Source: Streptomyces sp. D2-8
GTDB lineage: Bacteria > Actinomycetota > Actinomycetes > Streptomycetales > Streptomycetaceae
DNA length: 64,000 bases
Assembly (NCBI RefSeq): GCF_023184515.1
Contig: NZ_JAAHBP010000012.1
Coordinates: 226,298 to 290,297, forward strand
Direction: 5' to 3'
This document shows, piece after piece, positions 53,142-62,929 of this stretch; within the stretch, counting starts at the first letter, position 1; the number at the start of each line of letters is the position of its first letter. The notes below the pieces were generated by a model. The model did no database searches. It was given only the letters and a program-made list of their open reading frames with translations, and was not told the origin of the DNA. A program made the position numbers and the translations under genes.

Positions 53142-53822
53142 TCAGTTCTGCGAGGACACCGAGGAGGTGCTCCCGGTGCCCGGCTCCAGCGCGTCCAGCG
53201 CCCGCCGCAACCCCGTGAGCTTGCGCTCCAGATGAGCCGCCGTGGCCACCGCGGCGGCGTCCGTCGACTCGTCGTTGAGCTGTTTGGTCAGCGCTTCGGC
53301 CTGCTCCTCGACGGCCGCGAGCCGTGCGGAGAGCTCCGCGAGCAGCCCGGCCGATTCCTTGGCCTCGCCGCCCGCTTCCTTGCCGTTGCCCTCCAACTGG
53401 AGCCGCAGCAGCGACGCCTGCTCCCGCAGCTGGCAGTTCTTCATGTACAGCTCGACGAAGACGGAGACCTTCGCGCGCAGCACCCACGGGTCGAACGGCT
53501 TGGAGATGTAGTCCACGGCACCCGCCGCGTAACCCCGGAAGGTGTGGTGCGGGCCGTGGTTGATCGCCGTGAGGAAGATGATCGGGATGTCCCGGGTCCG
53601 CTCGCGGCGCTTGATGTGCGCGGCCGTCTCGAAGCCGTCCATGCCCGGCATCTGGACATCCAGCAGGATGACCGCGAAGTCGTCCGTGAGCAGCGCTTTG
53701 AGCGCTTCCTCCCCGGACGATGCCCGCACCAGCGTCTGATCGAGCGCAGAGAGGATCGCCTCCAGCGCCAGCAGATTCTCCGGCCGGTCATCGACCAGGA
53801 GGATCTTGGCCTTCTGCACCAT
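53142..53822 (-). CDS. osaB: Response regulator OsaB (osmoadaptation)
   Basis: A 226-residue protein: receiver domain (ILLVDDRPENLLALE, phospho-Asp in LLDVQMPGMDG at about 51, Lys in YISKPFD) followed by a coiled coil (about 135-215; LREQASLLRLQLEG, LAAVEEQAEALTKQL) and no DNA-binding domain. By position next to the giant hybrid kinase this is OsaB, required for aerial growth at high osmolarity in S. coelicolor. ATG 53822 has GGAGGG upstream; an in-frame upstream extension exists but lacks a conserved domain. Confidence 0.88.
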   Translation of the reverse strand: MVQKAKILLVDDRPENLLALEAILSALDQTLVRASSGEEALKALLTDDFAVILLDVQMPGMDGFETAAHIKRRERTRDIPIIFLTAINHGPHHTFRGYAAGAVDYISKPFDPWVLRAKVSVFVELYMKNCQLREQASLLRLQLEGNGKEAGGEAKESAGLLAELSARLAAVEEQAEALTKQLNDESTDAAAVATAAHLERKLTGLRRALDALEPGTGSTSSVSSQN

Positions 53823-54129
53823 GGCCCGCCCTCCTCGCCCCGGCGTGGGGCCTCCCCTGTCCGCAGGACCTGTGGAAGCACCGGTGGGTGCCGCCCCAGC
53901 GGACGACTCCCTTTCGCCGCCCGTCCTTGTGCCGGTCATCGTAGCCGCACCCCGCTCGTCGCCACACCCTGTCACCGCGATGTCACTGTGCACGTAGCAG
54001 AAACGCAGCAGGAGACCAGAAGGTTCCCCGGATCATGTACTTCTACACGACTATGCGCACACCGAGTCGGCAACTCCGCGTGAACACCGAACCTTCCCGT
54101 CATGGTCGCGCAACTGCCCAACGTTCCCC
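53823..54129. other. Gap between osaA and osaB
   Basis: 307 nt. The frame of osaB stays open upstream to 53993 without recognisable domain. A separate osaB promoter is likely in the AT-richer part (about 53990-54060). No gene seen. Confidence 0.4.
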
Positions 54130-57100
54130 TCATTCCCCTCGCATCCACTGATCCATCACCGCCAGCAGGTGATCGGGGTCGACCGGCTTCGTCACGTAGT
54201 CGGAAGCGCCCGACTCGATCGCCTTCTCGCGGTCGCCCTTCATCGCCTTCGCGGTCAGGGCGATGATCGGCAGCCCGGCGAACTGCGGCATCCTGCGGAT
54301 CGCCGTGGTCGTCGCGTACCCGTCCATCTCGGGCATCATGATGTCCATCAGCACGACCGCCACGTCGTCGTGCTGCTCCAGGACCTCGATGCCCTCGCGG
54401 CCGTTCTCCGCGTACAGCACGGACAGGCCGTGCTGCTCCAGGACGCTGGTCAGGGCGAAGACGTTGCGGATGTCGTCGTCGACGATCAGGACCTTCTGAC
54501 CGCCGAACCGGATGCCGCGGTGCGGCCTCGGCGCCGGCTCCTGCTCGGCCGGCGTCCACTGCTCCAGCTGCGCGGGACGCGGCGGCAGCGCCGGCATCCT
54601 GCGGCGCCGCCGGAACAGAGCGGCCGGCCCGTTCTGCGTCTCGCGGTACGACGTCACCTCGGCCGGCGCATCGGCCTCCACGTCCGACCTTTCGGACGGT
54701 TCGGACGTCGACGCCACCAGGTCGCCGGCCTCCAGGGCGGGCAGCTGCTGCTGGTAGCCCTGCGGCGGCAGTTCGCTGGGGTGCAGCGGCAGATACAGCG
54801 TGAACGTCGAGCCACGGCTGGGCTCGCTCTGCGCGTGGATCTCACCGCCCAGCAGCTGCGCGATCTCCCGCGAGATGGACAGTCCGAGGCCCGTACCGCC
54901 GTACTTGCGGCTGGTGGTGCCGTCGGCCTGCTTGAACGCCTCGAAGATCACCCGCATCTTGCTCGACGCGATACCGATCCCCGTGTCGGTCACCGAGAAC
55001 GCGATCAGCTCGGCGTCCGGATCGGTCAGCGACCCGGTCTCCAGCAGCTGCTCCCGGATCCTCTGCGGCACGTCGTCCCGCGCCGGCCTGATGACCAGCT
55101 CCACCGAACCGGAGTCGGTGAACTTCACCGCGTTCGACAACAGGTTGCGCAGCACCTGCAGCAGCCGCTGCTCGTCGGTGTGCAGCGTCGCGGGCAGCTC
55201 CGGCGAGACCCGCACCGACAGGTCCAGGCCCTTCTCCGCCGTCAGCGGCCGGAAGGTGGCCTCCACGTAGTCCACGAGCTGGACGAGCGCGATCCGCGTC
55301 GGGGAGACGTCCATCTTGCCCGCCTCGACCTTCGACAGGTCGAGGATGTCGTTGATGAGCTGGAGCAGGTCCGAACCGGCCCCGTGGATCGTCTCGGCGA
55401 ACTCGACCTGCTTCGGGGAGAGGTTTCCCTCGGCGTTGTCCGCGAGCAGCTTGGCCAGGATCAGCAGCGAGTTGAGCGGCGTACGCAGTTCGTGCGACAT
55501 GTTGGCGAGGAACTCGCTCTTGTAACGCATCGACACCGCGAGCTGCTCGGCGCGCTCCTCCAGGACCTGCCGAGCCTCCTCGATCTCGGTGTTCTTCACC
55601 TCGATGTCGCGGTTCTGCTGGGCCAGCAGCTCGGCCTTCTCCTCCAGTTCGGCGTTGGACGCCTGGAGGGCCTTCTGCCGCTGCTCCAACTCGGCCGACC
55701 GCTCACGCAGTTGCTCGGTCAGCTCCTGCGACTGCGCCAGCAGCAGCTCGGTCTTGGTGTTGACGGAGATGGTGTTGACGCTCGTCGCGATCATCTCGGC
55801 GATCTGGTTGAGGAAGTCCTTCTGGATCTGCGTGAACGGCGTGAAGGACGCCAGCTCGATGACCCCGAGCACCTTCCCCTCGAACAGCACCGGCAGCACG
55901 ATCACCTGCGCGGGCGGCGCCTCACCGAGCCCCGAGGAGATCTTCAGGTAGCCGCTGGGCGCGTTCTCCACGAGGATCGTGCGCTTCTCCGTGGCGGCCG
56001 TCCCGATCAGCGCCTCACCGGGCTCGAACGACGTCGGCATGGAGCCCATCGAGTAGCCGTACGAGCCGAGCATGCGCAGCTCGTACTGGTCGTCGTCCGC
56101 GGCGCTCATGTCCTCGCCGTCGACGAGCGGCATCGCCAGGAAGAACGCGCCGTGCTGCGCGGAGACGACCGGCGTCAGCTCGCTCATGATCAGCGACGCC
56201 ACGTCCTCGAGGTCGCGGCGGCCCTGCATCAGCGCGGAGATCCGGGCCAGGTTGCCCTTGAGCCAGTCCTGCTCCTTGTTGGCGATCGTGGTGTCGCGCA
56301 GGTTGGCGATCATCTTGTTGATGTAGTCCTGGAGTTCCTGGATCTCCCCGGACGCGTCCACGTCGATCTTCAGGTTCAGATCGCCGCGGGTCACCGCGGT
56401 CGCCACGCGCGCGATGGCACGCACCTGCCGGGTCAGGTTCCCGGCCATCTCGTTCACCGACTCGGTCAGGTCACGCCAGGTGCCGTCCACGTCACGCACG
56501 CGTGCCTGGCCGCCGAGCGCCCCTTCCGTGCCCACCTCGCGGGCGACCCGGGTGACCTCCTCCGCGAAGGACGACAGCTGGTCGACCATCGTGTTGATGG
56601 TCGTCTTCAGCTCCAGGATCTCGCCGCGCGCGTCGATGTCGATCTTCTTCGTCAGGTCACCCTTGGCGATGGCCGTGGTCACCATGGCGATGTTGCGCAC
56701 CTGACCGGTCAGGTTGGACGCCATCTGGTTCACGGACTCGGTCAGGTCCTTCCACGTACCGGCCACACCGGGTACGTGCGCCTGGCCGCCGAGGATGCCG
56801 TCCGTGCCCACCTCACGGGCCACCTTGGTGACCTGCTCGGCGAACGAACTCAGCGTCTTCACCATCGTGTTGATGGTGTCGGCGAGCTGCGCGACCTCAC
56901 CGCGCGCCTCGATGGTCACCTGCCGCGTCAGGTCACCGTTGGCGACCGCCGCCGAGACCTGGGAGATGTTGCGCACCTGAGTGGTGAGGTTCTTCGCCAT
57001 CAGGTTGACGTTGTCGCTCAGGTCCTTCCAGATGCCCGTGACACCCGGCACGTGCGCCTGGCCGCCCAGGATGCCCTCGGTGCCCACCTCGCGGGCCACC

Positions 57101-59601
57101 CTGGTCACCTGCTCCGCGAAGGACGACAGCTGGTCCACCATCGTGTTGACGGTCGTGACCAGCTCGAGGATCTCGCCCTTGGCGTCGACGGTGATCTTCT
57201 TCGACAGATCGCCCCGGGCCACCGCGGTCGTGACCTCGGCGATGTTGCGCACCTGGATGGTCAGGTTGTTCGCCATGCCGTTCACGGACTGCGTGAGGTC
57301 CTTCCAGGTGCCGGAGACGCCCTGCACCTCGGCCTGACCGCCCAGGATGCCCTCCGTACCCACCTCACGGGCCACTCGCGTGACCTCTTCGGCGAACGAC
57401 GACAGCTGGTCCACCATCGTGTTCAGGGTGTTCTTCAGCTCCAGGATCTCCCCGCGGGCGTCCACGGTGATCTTCTGGGACAGGTCACCCCGGGCCACGG
57501 CCGTGGCCACCTGGGCGATGTTGCGGACCTGGCCGGTCAGGTTGGACGCCATGCCGTTCACGGAGTCCGTCAGGTCGCGCCACACACCGGCCACGCCCGG
57601 CACCTGCGCCTGGCCGCCCAGGCGGCCGTCCGTGCCCACCTCGCGCGCGACCCGGGTCACCTGGTCGGCGAAGGCCGAGAGCTGGTCGACCATCGTGTTG
57701 ATGGTGTTCTTCAGCTCCAGGATCTCGCCGCGCGCGTCGACGTCGATCTTCTGCGACAGGTCACCCCGGGCCACGGCCGTCGTCACCTGCGCGATGTTGC
57801 GTACCTGAGAAGTGAGGTTCCCGGCCATCGAGTTGACGGAGTCGGTGAGCTCCTTCCAGGTGCCCGAGACCCCGTCCACCCGGGCCTGACCGCCCAGGCG
57901 GCCCTCCGTGCCCACGTCCCGGGCCATCCGCGTCACCTGGTCGGCGAAGCTCGACAGCTGGTCCACCATCGTGTTCACGGTGTTCTTCAGCTTGAGCATC
58001 TCGCCGGAGACATCGACGGTGACCTTCTGCGACAGGTCGCCGTTGGCCACCGCCGTCGTCACCTGGGCGATGTTCCTCACCTGACCGGTGAGGTTCCGGA
58101 ACGCCGTGTTGACGGAGTCCGTCAGGTCCTTCCACGTCCCCGCCGCGCCGGGCACCTGGGCCTGGCCGCCCAGTTCACCCTCGACACCGATCTCTCGCGC
58201 CACACGGGTCACTTCGGCACCGAAGGCGGACAGCTGGTCGACCATCGTGTTGACGGTGTTCTTCAGCTCGAGCATCTCGCCGGCCACGTCGACCGTGACC
58301 TTCTGCGACAGGTCGCCGTTGGCCACCGCCGTCGTCACCGCGGCGATGTCCCGCACCTGAGTGGTCAGATTCCGGAAGACCGTGTTCACCGAATCGGTGA
58401 GATCTTTCCACGTCCCCGCGGCGCCCGGTACGTTCGCCTGACCGCCCAGACGCCCCTCGGCCCCGACCTCGTTGGCCACACGCGTGACCTCGTCCGCGAA
58501 GATCCGCAGCGTCTCGGTCATCTGGTTGATCGTCTCGGCGAGCTGCGCGACCTCGCCCCGCGCCGGAACCGTCACCTTCCGCGACAGATCACCGTTGGCG
58601 ACCGCGGTCGTCACCTCCGCGATCCCGCGCACCTGGGCCGTGAGGTTCCCGGCCATGGTGTTCACCGAATCGGTGAGTTCCTTCCACACACCCGCGACCC
58701 CGGGCACCTGAGCCTGACCGCCCAGCGCACCCTCGGTGCCCACCTCACGGGCCACCCGGGTCACCTCGGAGGAGAACGCCGACAGCTGGTCCACCATCGT
58801 GTTGACGGTGTTCTTCAGCTCCAGCATCTCGCCGGCCACCTGAACCGTGACCTTCCGGGACAGATCACCCTTGGCGACCGCCGTCGTCACCAGCGCGATG
58901 TCCCTCACCTGGGCCGTCAGCCGGTACGCCATCGTGTTGACGGAGTCCGTGAGGTCCCGCCATGAACCCGACATGCCCCGTACGCGAGCCTGCCCGCCCA
59001 GCTTGCCCTCGGTGCCCACCTCACTGGCCACACGCGTGACCTCGTCGGTGAACGTCGACAGCTGGTCGACCAGGTTGTTGACGGTCCGCCCGACCTTCAG
59101 GAACTCGCCCCGCAGCGGCTGACTGTTCCCGTCCGGCACCTGCGTCCGCAGCTCCATCCGCGGCGACAGATCACCCTCCGCCACCGCGGACAGCACCCGG
59201 CCGACCTCGGAAACCGGCCGCACCAGGTCGTCCACCAGGGCGTTCGAGTTGTCGATCGCGGTCGCCCAGGAGCCCTCGCAGGCACCCGTCTCCAGCCGCT
59301 CGGTGAGCTTGCCCTCGCGGCCCACCATCCGCCGCACCCGCGACAGCTCACCCGTCAGGTGCAGATTGCGGTCGGCCACCTCGTTGAAGACCGCCGCGAT
59401 CTCGGCCATCACGCCGTCCCCGGACACCGTGAGCCGCTTGCGGAAGTTGCCGTCCCGCATCGACACCAGGGCCGCCATCAGCCGGTTCAGGGCCGCCGTG
59501 TCCACCTCGGTCGTGCCACTGCGCACCTTGCCCTGGTTGATCGGGGACTGTCCGCCTTTCGCGCGCGCCTTCTTGCCACGCGTCGCTGCGCCAGACTCCA
59601 C
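54130..59601 (-). CDS. osaA: Hybrid histidine kinase OsaA with ten HAMP-type repeats
   Basis: A 1823-residue cytoplasmic hybrid kinase. Order: N-terminal HAMP-like region (about 35-195), ten 92-residue HAMP-type repeats (about 196-1115), GAF (about 1140-1290), coiled coil (about 1300-1350), HisKA with SHELRTPLNSLL (His about 1368), HATPase (about 1480-1610; DTGIGI, GGTGLGLSIS), linker, and receiver with LMDIMMPEMDG (Asp about 1750). There is no membrane segment. I use GTG 59601 with GGGAGG six nt upstream rather than the GTG 10 codons earlier. It works with OsaB in osmotic adaptation. Confidence 0.93.
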   Translation of the reverse strand: MESGAATRGKKARAKGGQSPINQGKVRSGTTEVDTAALNRLMAALVSMRDGNFRKRLTVSGDGVMAEIAAVFNEVADRNLHLTGELSRVRRMVGREGKLTERLETGACEGSWATAIDNSNALVDDLVRPVSEVGRVLSAVAEGDLSPRMELRTQVPDGNSQPLRGEFLKVGRTVNNLVDQLSTFTDEVTRVASEVGTEGKLGGQARVRGMSGSWRDLTDSVNTMAYRLTAQVRDIALVTTAVAKGDLSRKVTVQVAGEMLELKNTVNTMVDQLSAFSSEVTRVAREVGTEGALGGQAQVPGVAGVWKELTDSVNTMAGNLTAQVRGIAEVTTAVANGDLSRKVTVPARGEVAQLAETINQMTETLRIFADEVTRVANEVGAEGRLGGQANVPGAAGTWKDLTDSVNTVFRNLTTQVRDIAAVTTAVANGDLSQKVTVDVAGEMLELKNTVNTMVDQLSAFGAEVTRVAREIGVEGELGGQAQVPGAAGTWKDLTDSVNTAFRNLTGQVRNIAQVTTAVANGDLSQKVTVDVSGEMLKLKNTVNTMVDQLSSFADQVTRMARDVGTEGRLGGQARVDGVSGTWKELTDSVNSMAGNLTSQVRNIAQVTTAVARGDLSQKIDVDARGEILELKNTINTMVDQLSAFADQVTRVAREVGTDGRLGGQAQVPGVAGVWRDLTDSVNGMASNLTGQVRNIAQVATAVARGDLSQKITVDARGEILELKNTLNTMVDQLSSFAEEVTRVAREVGTEGILGGQAEVQGVSGTWKDLTQSVNGMANNLTIQVRNIAEVTTAVARGDLSKKITVDAKGEILELVTTVNTMVDQLSSFAEQVTRVAREVGTEGILGGQAHVPGVTGIWKDLSDNVNLMAKNLTTQVRNISQVSAAVANGDLTRQVTIEARGEVAQLADTINTMVKTLSSFAEQVTKVAREVGTDGILGGQAHVPGVAGTWKDLTESVNQMASNLTGQVRNIAMVTTAIAKGDLTKKIDIDARGEILELKTTINTMVDQLSSFAEEVTRVAREVGTEGALGGQARVRDVDGTWRDLTESVNEMAGNLTRQVRAIARVATAVTRGDLNLKIDVDASGEIQELQDYINKMIANLRDTTIANKEQDWLKGNLARISALMQGRRDLEDVASLIMSELTPVVSAQHGAFFLAMPLVDGEDMSAADDDQYELRMLGSYGYSMGSMPTSFEPGEALIGTAATEKRTILVENAPSGYLKISSGLGEAPPAQVIVLPVLFEGKVLGVIELASFTPFTQIQKDFLNQIAEMIATSVNTISVNTKTELLLAQSQELTEQLRERSAELEQRQKALQASNAELEEKAELLAQQNRDIEVKNTEIEEARQVLEERAEQLAVSMRYKSEFLANMSHELRTPLNSLLILAKLLADNAEGNLSPKQVEFAETIHGAGSDLLQLINDILDLSKVEAGKMDVSPTRIALVQLVDYVEATFRPLTAEKGLDLSVRVSPELPATLHTDEQRLLQVLRNLLSNAVKFTDSGSVELVIRPARDDVPQRIREQLLETGSLTDPDAELIAFSVTDTGIGIASSKMRVIFEAFKQADGTTSRKYGGTGLGLSISREIAQLLGGEIHAQSEPSRGSTFTLYLPLHPSELPPQGYQQQLPALEAGDLVASTSEPSERSDVEADAPAEVTSYRETQNGPAALFRRRRRMPALPPRPAQLEQWTPAEQEPAPRPHRGIRFGGQKVLIVDDDIRNVFALTSVLEQHGLSVLYAENGREGIEVLEQHDDVAVVLMDIMMPEMDGYATTTAIRRMPQFAGLPIIALTAKAMKGDREKAIESGASDYVTKPVDPDHLLAVMDQWMRGE
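56257..59016 (-). repeat. Ten exact-period 276-bp repeats encoding HAMP units
   Basis: The start of unit 1 (59016) and unit 10 (56532) are 2484 nt apart, exactly nine times 276. Each unit encodes 92 residues with the pattern G-T-E-G-x-LGGQA, KDLTDSVN, LTxQVR, AVAxGDLS and NTMVDQLS. Two units (2 and 8) differ in the same way, having GEVAQLA instead of GEILELK. Confidence 0.9.
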
Positions 59602-59982
59602 TGTGTCCCTCCCGCAGGGGTCGACCGTCACTGCTGTGCTCGGGTACCACGCTCGGCGTACCAGTTACTACTGCGTATTCTCTGCCCTGCATACCAGGCC
59701 GTTCCCAGGGGGGCTGCTGCCCAAGGTCGGTGTCGGGCACACAGCCTGCCCGGACCTTCACAAGAAGCTTGCCCAGTGTTTCACCCTGGCCGAACCAGGC
59801 CATAACAGTTCGGCAGCTTCGCACATCGTCCGCACACCCTCCGGACGGAAACACTGCAGACCGGCATCCGCATGGACCGCGAAGGTAAGTAACCTTGCAT
59901 CCGGCTGTCCAGCCGCGCCGGTCCGTCCGGCCTGGGCGGTGGCACGAAGACGAGCGGGCATCGGAGGGGCGGCCGCACACAC
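59602..59982. other. Divergent promoter region of osaA and the SpoIIE-type phosphatase
   Basis: 381 nt between divergent genes, with no recognisable gene. It must contain both promoters and any osmotic-stress sigma-factor sites. I could not assign hexamers with confidence. Confidence 0.5.
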
Positions 59983-62736
59983 ATGACCACCGGACTGATC
60001 CCTGGGGGACAGCCCCCGGACCCCCGGCCGACGGGCAGCCTGCCGCAACAGCGGAGCGAGCCGGTCGGTCACGCAGCCCAGCACGTCGAGAACCGGTCGA
60101 GGAGTTCTGTGATCACCGCGCGCGCGGCCGCCAGTTTCGAGCCCGTCGGGCGATCTGTCGCGAGCGCCCGCTCCTTCGTTCGCGACACCCTCCAGGGCTG
60201 GGGCTTCGCCGACATCGTCGACGACGCCGTCGTTCTCACCAGCGAACTGGTGACCAACGCCGTGGTCCACGCCGGCACCTCCGCCGACGTGCTGTGCCTG
60301 CGCAGCGACGAGGGCGCACGCATCGAGGTGGCCGACCGCTACCCCGAACGCGAGATCCCCCTCCAGGGCACGGCCATCAACATGGGCAGCCCCGACCGCG
60401 AAGGCGGCCGCGGCCTCCAGCTGTGCGCGGCCCTCGCCGGCCGCTGGGGCGTCGAGTACACCCCCACCCACAAGACCGTCTGGTTCCAACTGGACCTGCC
60501 GGCCCGCACGGTGGGCACCCGCGCGGCCGGACCGGCCCTCCCCTCCGAGCTCCTCCCCCTCGCCGACGGCCGGGTCCGCGTGGCCGTCATCCAGATCGAC
60601 CGCACCGGCCACATCTCCGCCTGGAACGAGGACGCCGAGGAACTCTTCGGCTACCCCGCCGAGCAGGTCACGGGCAAGCCCCTGACCGACCTCGCGGCCT
60701 GGCCGCACACCCCCGGCACCAGCACCGGCATCGCGGAGGCCCTCCGGCTCTCCCGCTGGGAAGGCAGCTACGGCATCCGCGCCGCCACCGGCCGCGTCAC
60801 CCCCGTCTACGCCTCCCACCTGCGTGTCCGCGACACCGGCGGCGAACCGTCAACCGTGTGCCTCCTGGTACGGGACCACGAACGGGCAGTTCTGCAGACC
60901 CCTCTGCGCGTGCCCGCCTCCGACACCTCGACCGGCTCCGAGGGCCAGAGCACCGACCCCTTCGAGGTCTTCATCGGCTCCCCCGCCCCGGACGACCTCG
61001 ACGGTCTCCTCCAGCGCACGGTCGAACGCGCCCGCGACATGCTCGACGGCGACTCGGCGTTCCTGCTGCTGGCCACCGACGACGAGACGGAACTGGAGGT
61101 TCGCGCCTCCACCGGCCTCCCCTCCGCCCGCCAGCGCTTCGCCCGCGTCCCCGTCGAAGCCGGGCCCGGCCGCTACGGCTCGGCCCGCATGCCCGCCGTC
61201 CACGACGACCTGACCGCGGTCCCCGGCGCGGTACCGCTGCTGAACGGCACCGGCATGCGCTCGGTCGTCACGGTCCCGCTGAAGGTCGAGGGCCGCCTCA
61301 CCGGCTCTCTCGGCGTCGCCGCCGAAGCCCCCGCCAGATACTCCAACGAGGAGGCCCTGCGCCTCCAGTTCGCCGCCGACCGCATCGCCCTCGCCGTCGA
61401 ATCGGCCCGCCTGGGCGAACTGGAACGCCTGCGCCGCGGCTCCCTCAGCTTCCTCGTCGAGGCGTCCGACCTGCTGGCCGGCACCCTGGACCGCGATCAG
61501 ACCCTGGCCCTGATGGCCCAGATGACGGTCCCGACCCTCGCCACCTGGTGCGCCGTCTACACGATCGCCGACCAGGCCTCCGAGCCCTACCTCTCCTACG
61601 TCCTGCACGAGGACGAGGAACTCATCGACGGCATCAAGTCCCTGCTGTCGAAGGTCCCCCCGCCCGACCCGGTCCCCACCCCCGGCGCCCGCGTGTGGAC
61701 GACACCCGCTGAGGTGGCCCACCAGGCGGCACTGCGCAGCTCCATGCGCAGCCTCGGCCTCAGCGGCAGCCCGACCCGCCAGATCACGACCGGCATCGGC
61801 CCCACCCTCGCCACGGCCTCCGCCGTCGGCGGCGAGACAGTGGTCCTCCCCCTGGTCGCCCGTAACCGTGTCATCGGCATGCTGACGCTCGGCAAGCCGA
61901 CCGACGAGCACTTCCGCCAGGAGATCCTGGAACTGGCCGAGGACCTCTCCCGCCGGGCCGCCCTGGCCCTGGACAACGCCCGCCTCTACTCGGAGCGCAC
62001 GGCGATCAGCCAGGCCCTTCAGCGCAGCCTCCTGCCCCCGGAGCTGCCCGTGATCGGCGGCGTCGAGGTCGAGGTCATCTACCGCGCCGCCGGCGAGGGC
62101 AACGAGGTCGGCGGCGACTTCTACGACGTCTTCCCCATCCGCGACGGCGCCTACGGTTTCGCCATCGGCGACGTCTGCGGCACGGGCCCGAACGCGGCAG
62201 CGGTCACGGGCCTGGCCCGTCACGCCCTGCGCCTTCTGGCCCGCGAGGGTCTCAGTGGCCCGACGGTCCTGGAGCGTCTCAACTCCGCCATCCTCGACGA
62301 AGGCGCCCGCAGTCGCTTCCTCACGCTCCTCTACGGCGAGATGCGCCCGCAGGAGGACGGCAGCGCGGAACTGAAGGTGGTGTGCGCCGGCCACCCCCTC
62401 CCGCTGCGCCTGCGCCAGGACGGCACGGTCGAACCGGCCGCGGAACCCCAGCCGCTCCTCGGCGTCATCGAGGACCTGGAGCTCTACGAGCAGACCGTCA
62501 CCCTCGACCCGGGCGATGTCCTCCTGTGCGTCACGGACGGCGTCACCGAACGCCGAGAGGGTGCTCGCATGCTCGGCGACGACGGCCTCGCCGACGTCCT
62601 CACGACCTGCACGGGTCTGACGGCCGGCGCGGTCGCGGCCCGCATCATGCGCGCGGTGGAACGCTTCGCGTCGGACGCCCCTTCGGACGACATGGCGATC
62701 CTGGCGATGCGCGTCCCGGGCCTCCACAAGGACTAG
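59983..62736 (+). CDS. Multidomain SpoIIE-type PP2C phosphatase with ATP-binding, PAS and GAF domains
   Basis: A 917-residue cytosolic protein. Order: anti-sigma-factor-like HATPase (about 50-165; ELVTNAVVHAG, GGRGLQL), PAS (about 198-305; GHISAWNEDAEELFGYPAEQV), GAF (about 330-460), a second GAF (about 480-680), and a SpoIIE phosphatase (about 690-912) with NEVGGDFYDVF, FAIGDVCGTG and SDDMAILAMR. Such proteins switch anti-sigma/anti-anti-sigma partners by phosphorylation and dephosphorylation. It is divergent from osaA, suggesting a link between osmotic sensing and the SigB-type network. ATG 59983. Confidence 0.9.
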   Translation: MTTGLIPGGQPPDPRPTGSLPQQRSEPVGHAAQHVENRSRSSVITARAAASFEPVGRSVASARSFVRDTLQGWGFADIVDDAVVLTSELVTNAVVHAGTSADVLCLRSDEGARIEVADRYPEREIPLQGTAINMGSPDREGGRGLQLCAALAGRWGVEYTPTHKTVWFQLDLPARTVGTRAAGPALPSELLPLADGRVRVAVIQIDRTGHISAWNEDAEELFGYPAEQVTGKPLTDLAAWPHTPGTSTGIAEALRLSRWEGSYGIRAATGRVTPVYASHLRVRDTGGEPSTVCLLVRDHERAVLQTPLRVPASDTSTGSEGQSTDPFEVFIGSPAPDDLDGLLQRTVERARDMLDGDSAFLLLATDDETELEVRASTGLPSARQRFARVPVEAGPGRYGSARMPAVHDDLTAVPGAVPLLNGTGMRSVVTVPLKVEGRLTGSLGVAAEAPARYSNEEALRLQFAADRIALAVESARLGELERLRRGSLSFLVEASDLLAGTLDRDQTLALMAQMTVPTLATWCAVYTIADQASEPYLSYVLHEDEELIDGIKSLLSKVPPPDPVPTPGARVWTTPAEVAHQAALRSSMRSLGLSGSPTRQITTGIGPTLATASAVGGETVVLPLVARNRVIGMLTLGKPTDEHFRQEILELAEDLSRRAALALDNARLYSERTAISQALQRSLLPPELPVIGGVEVEVIYRAAGEGNEVGGDFYDVFPIRDGAYGFAIGDVCGTGPNAAAVTGLARHALRLLAREGLSGPTVLERLNSAILDEGARSRFLTLLYGEMRPQEDGSAELKVVCAGHPLPLRLRQDGTVEPAAEPQPLLGVIEDLELYEQTVTLDPGDVLLCVTDGVTERREGARMLGDDGLADVLTTCTGLTAGAVAARIMRAVERFASDAPSDDMAILAMRVPGLHKD

Positions 62737-62744
62737 GGAAACGC

Positions 62745-62777
62745 AAAAGGCCCCACCCGTGAGGGTGGGGCCTTTTT
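62745..62777. terminator. Strong bidirectional terminator
   Basis: A perfect 14-bp stem: AAAAGGCCCCACCC (62745-62758), GTGA loop, then GGGTGGGGCC followed by a T-run (62763-62777). It separates the phosphatase from the convergent tRNA. Confidence 0.9.
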
Positions 62778-62782
62778 GGTGG

Positions 62783-62855
62783 AGCCCCCAAACGGAATCG
62801 AACCGTTGACCTTCTCCTTACCATGGAGACGCTCTACCGACTGAGCTATAGGGGC
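62783..62855 (-). tRNA. tRNA-Thr(GGT)
   Basis: A 73-nt cloverleaf. The acceptor arms GCCCCTA and TGGGGGC pair (one G-T), the D-arm is AGCTCAGTCGGTAGAGC, the anticodon loop ATGGTAA has anticodon GGT, and the T-arm has GGTTCGATTCC. CCA is not encoded. It reads ACC/ACT threonine codons. Confidence 0.95.
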
Positions 62856-62929
62856 CTGTTGCTTTGCGAGGTCTCCCCCGCGGCAACGGAATAGATCATA
62901 CCCCGAACAGACCCGTGCTCCCAACCACG

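Noticed and set aside
53823..53993. N-terminal extension of OsaB to 283 residues
   Set aside because: The receiver starts right after MVQKAK with a proper ribosome site before ATG 53822; the extension is Gly/Thr-rich with no domain.
54169..58965. Very long plus-strand frame antisense to osaA
   Set aside because: It arises from the 276-bp repeats and GC bias; it is His/Arg/Asp-rich without domains, and the sense strand encodes a clear kinase.
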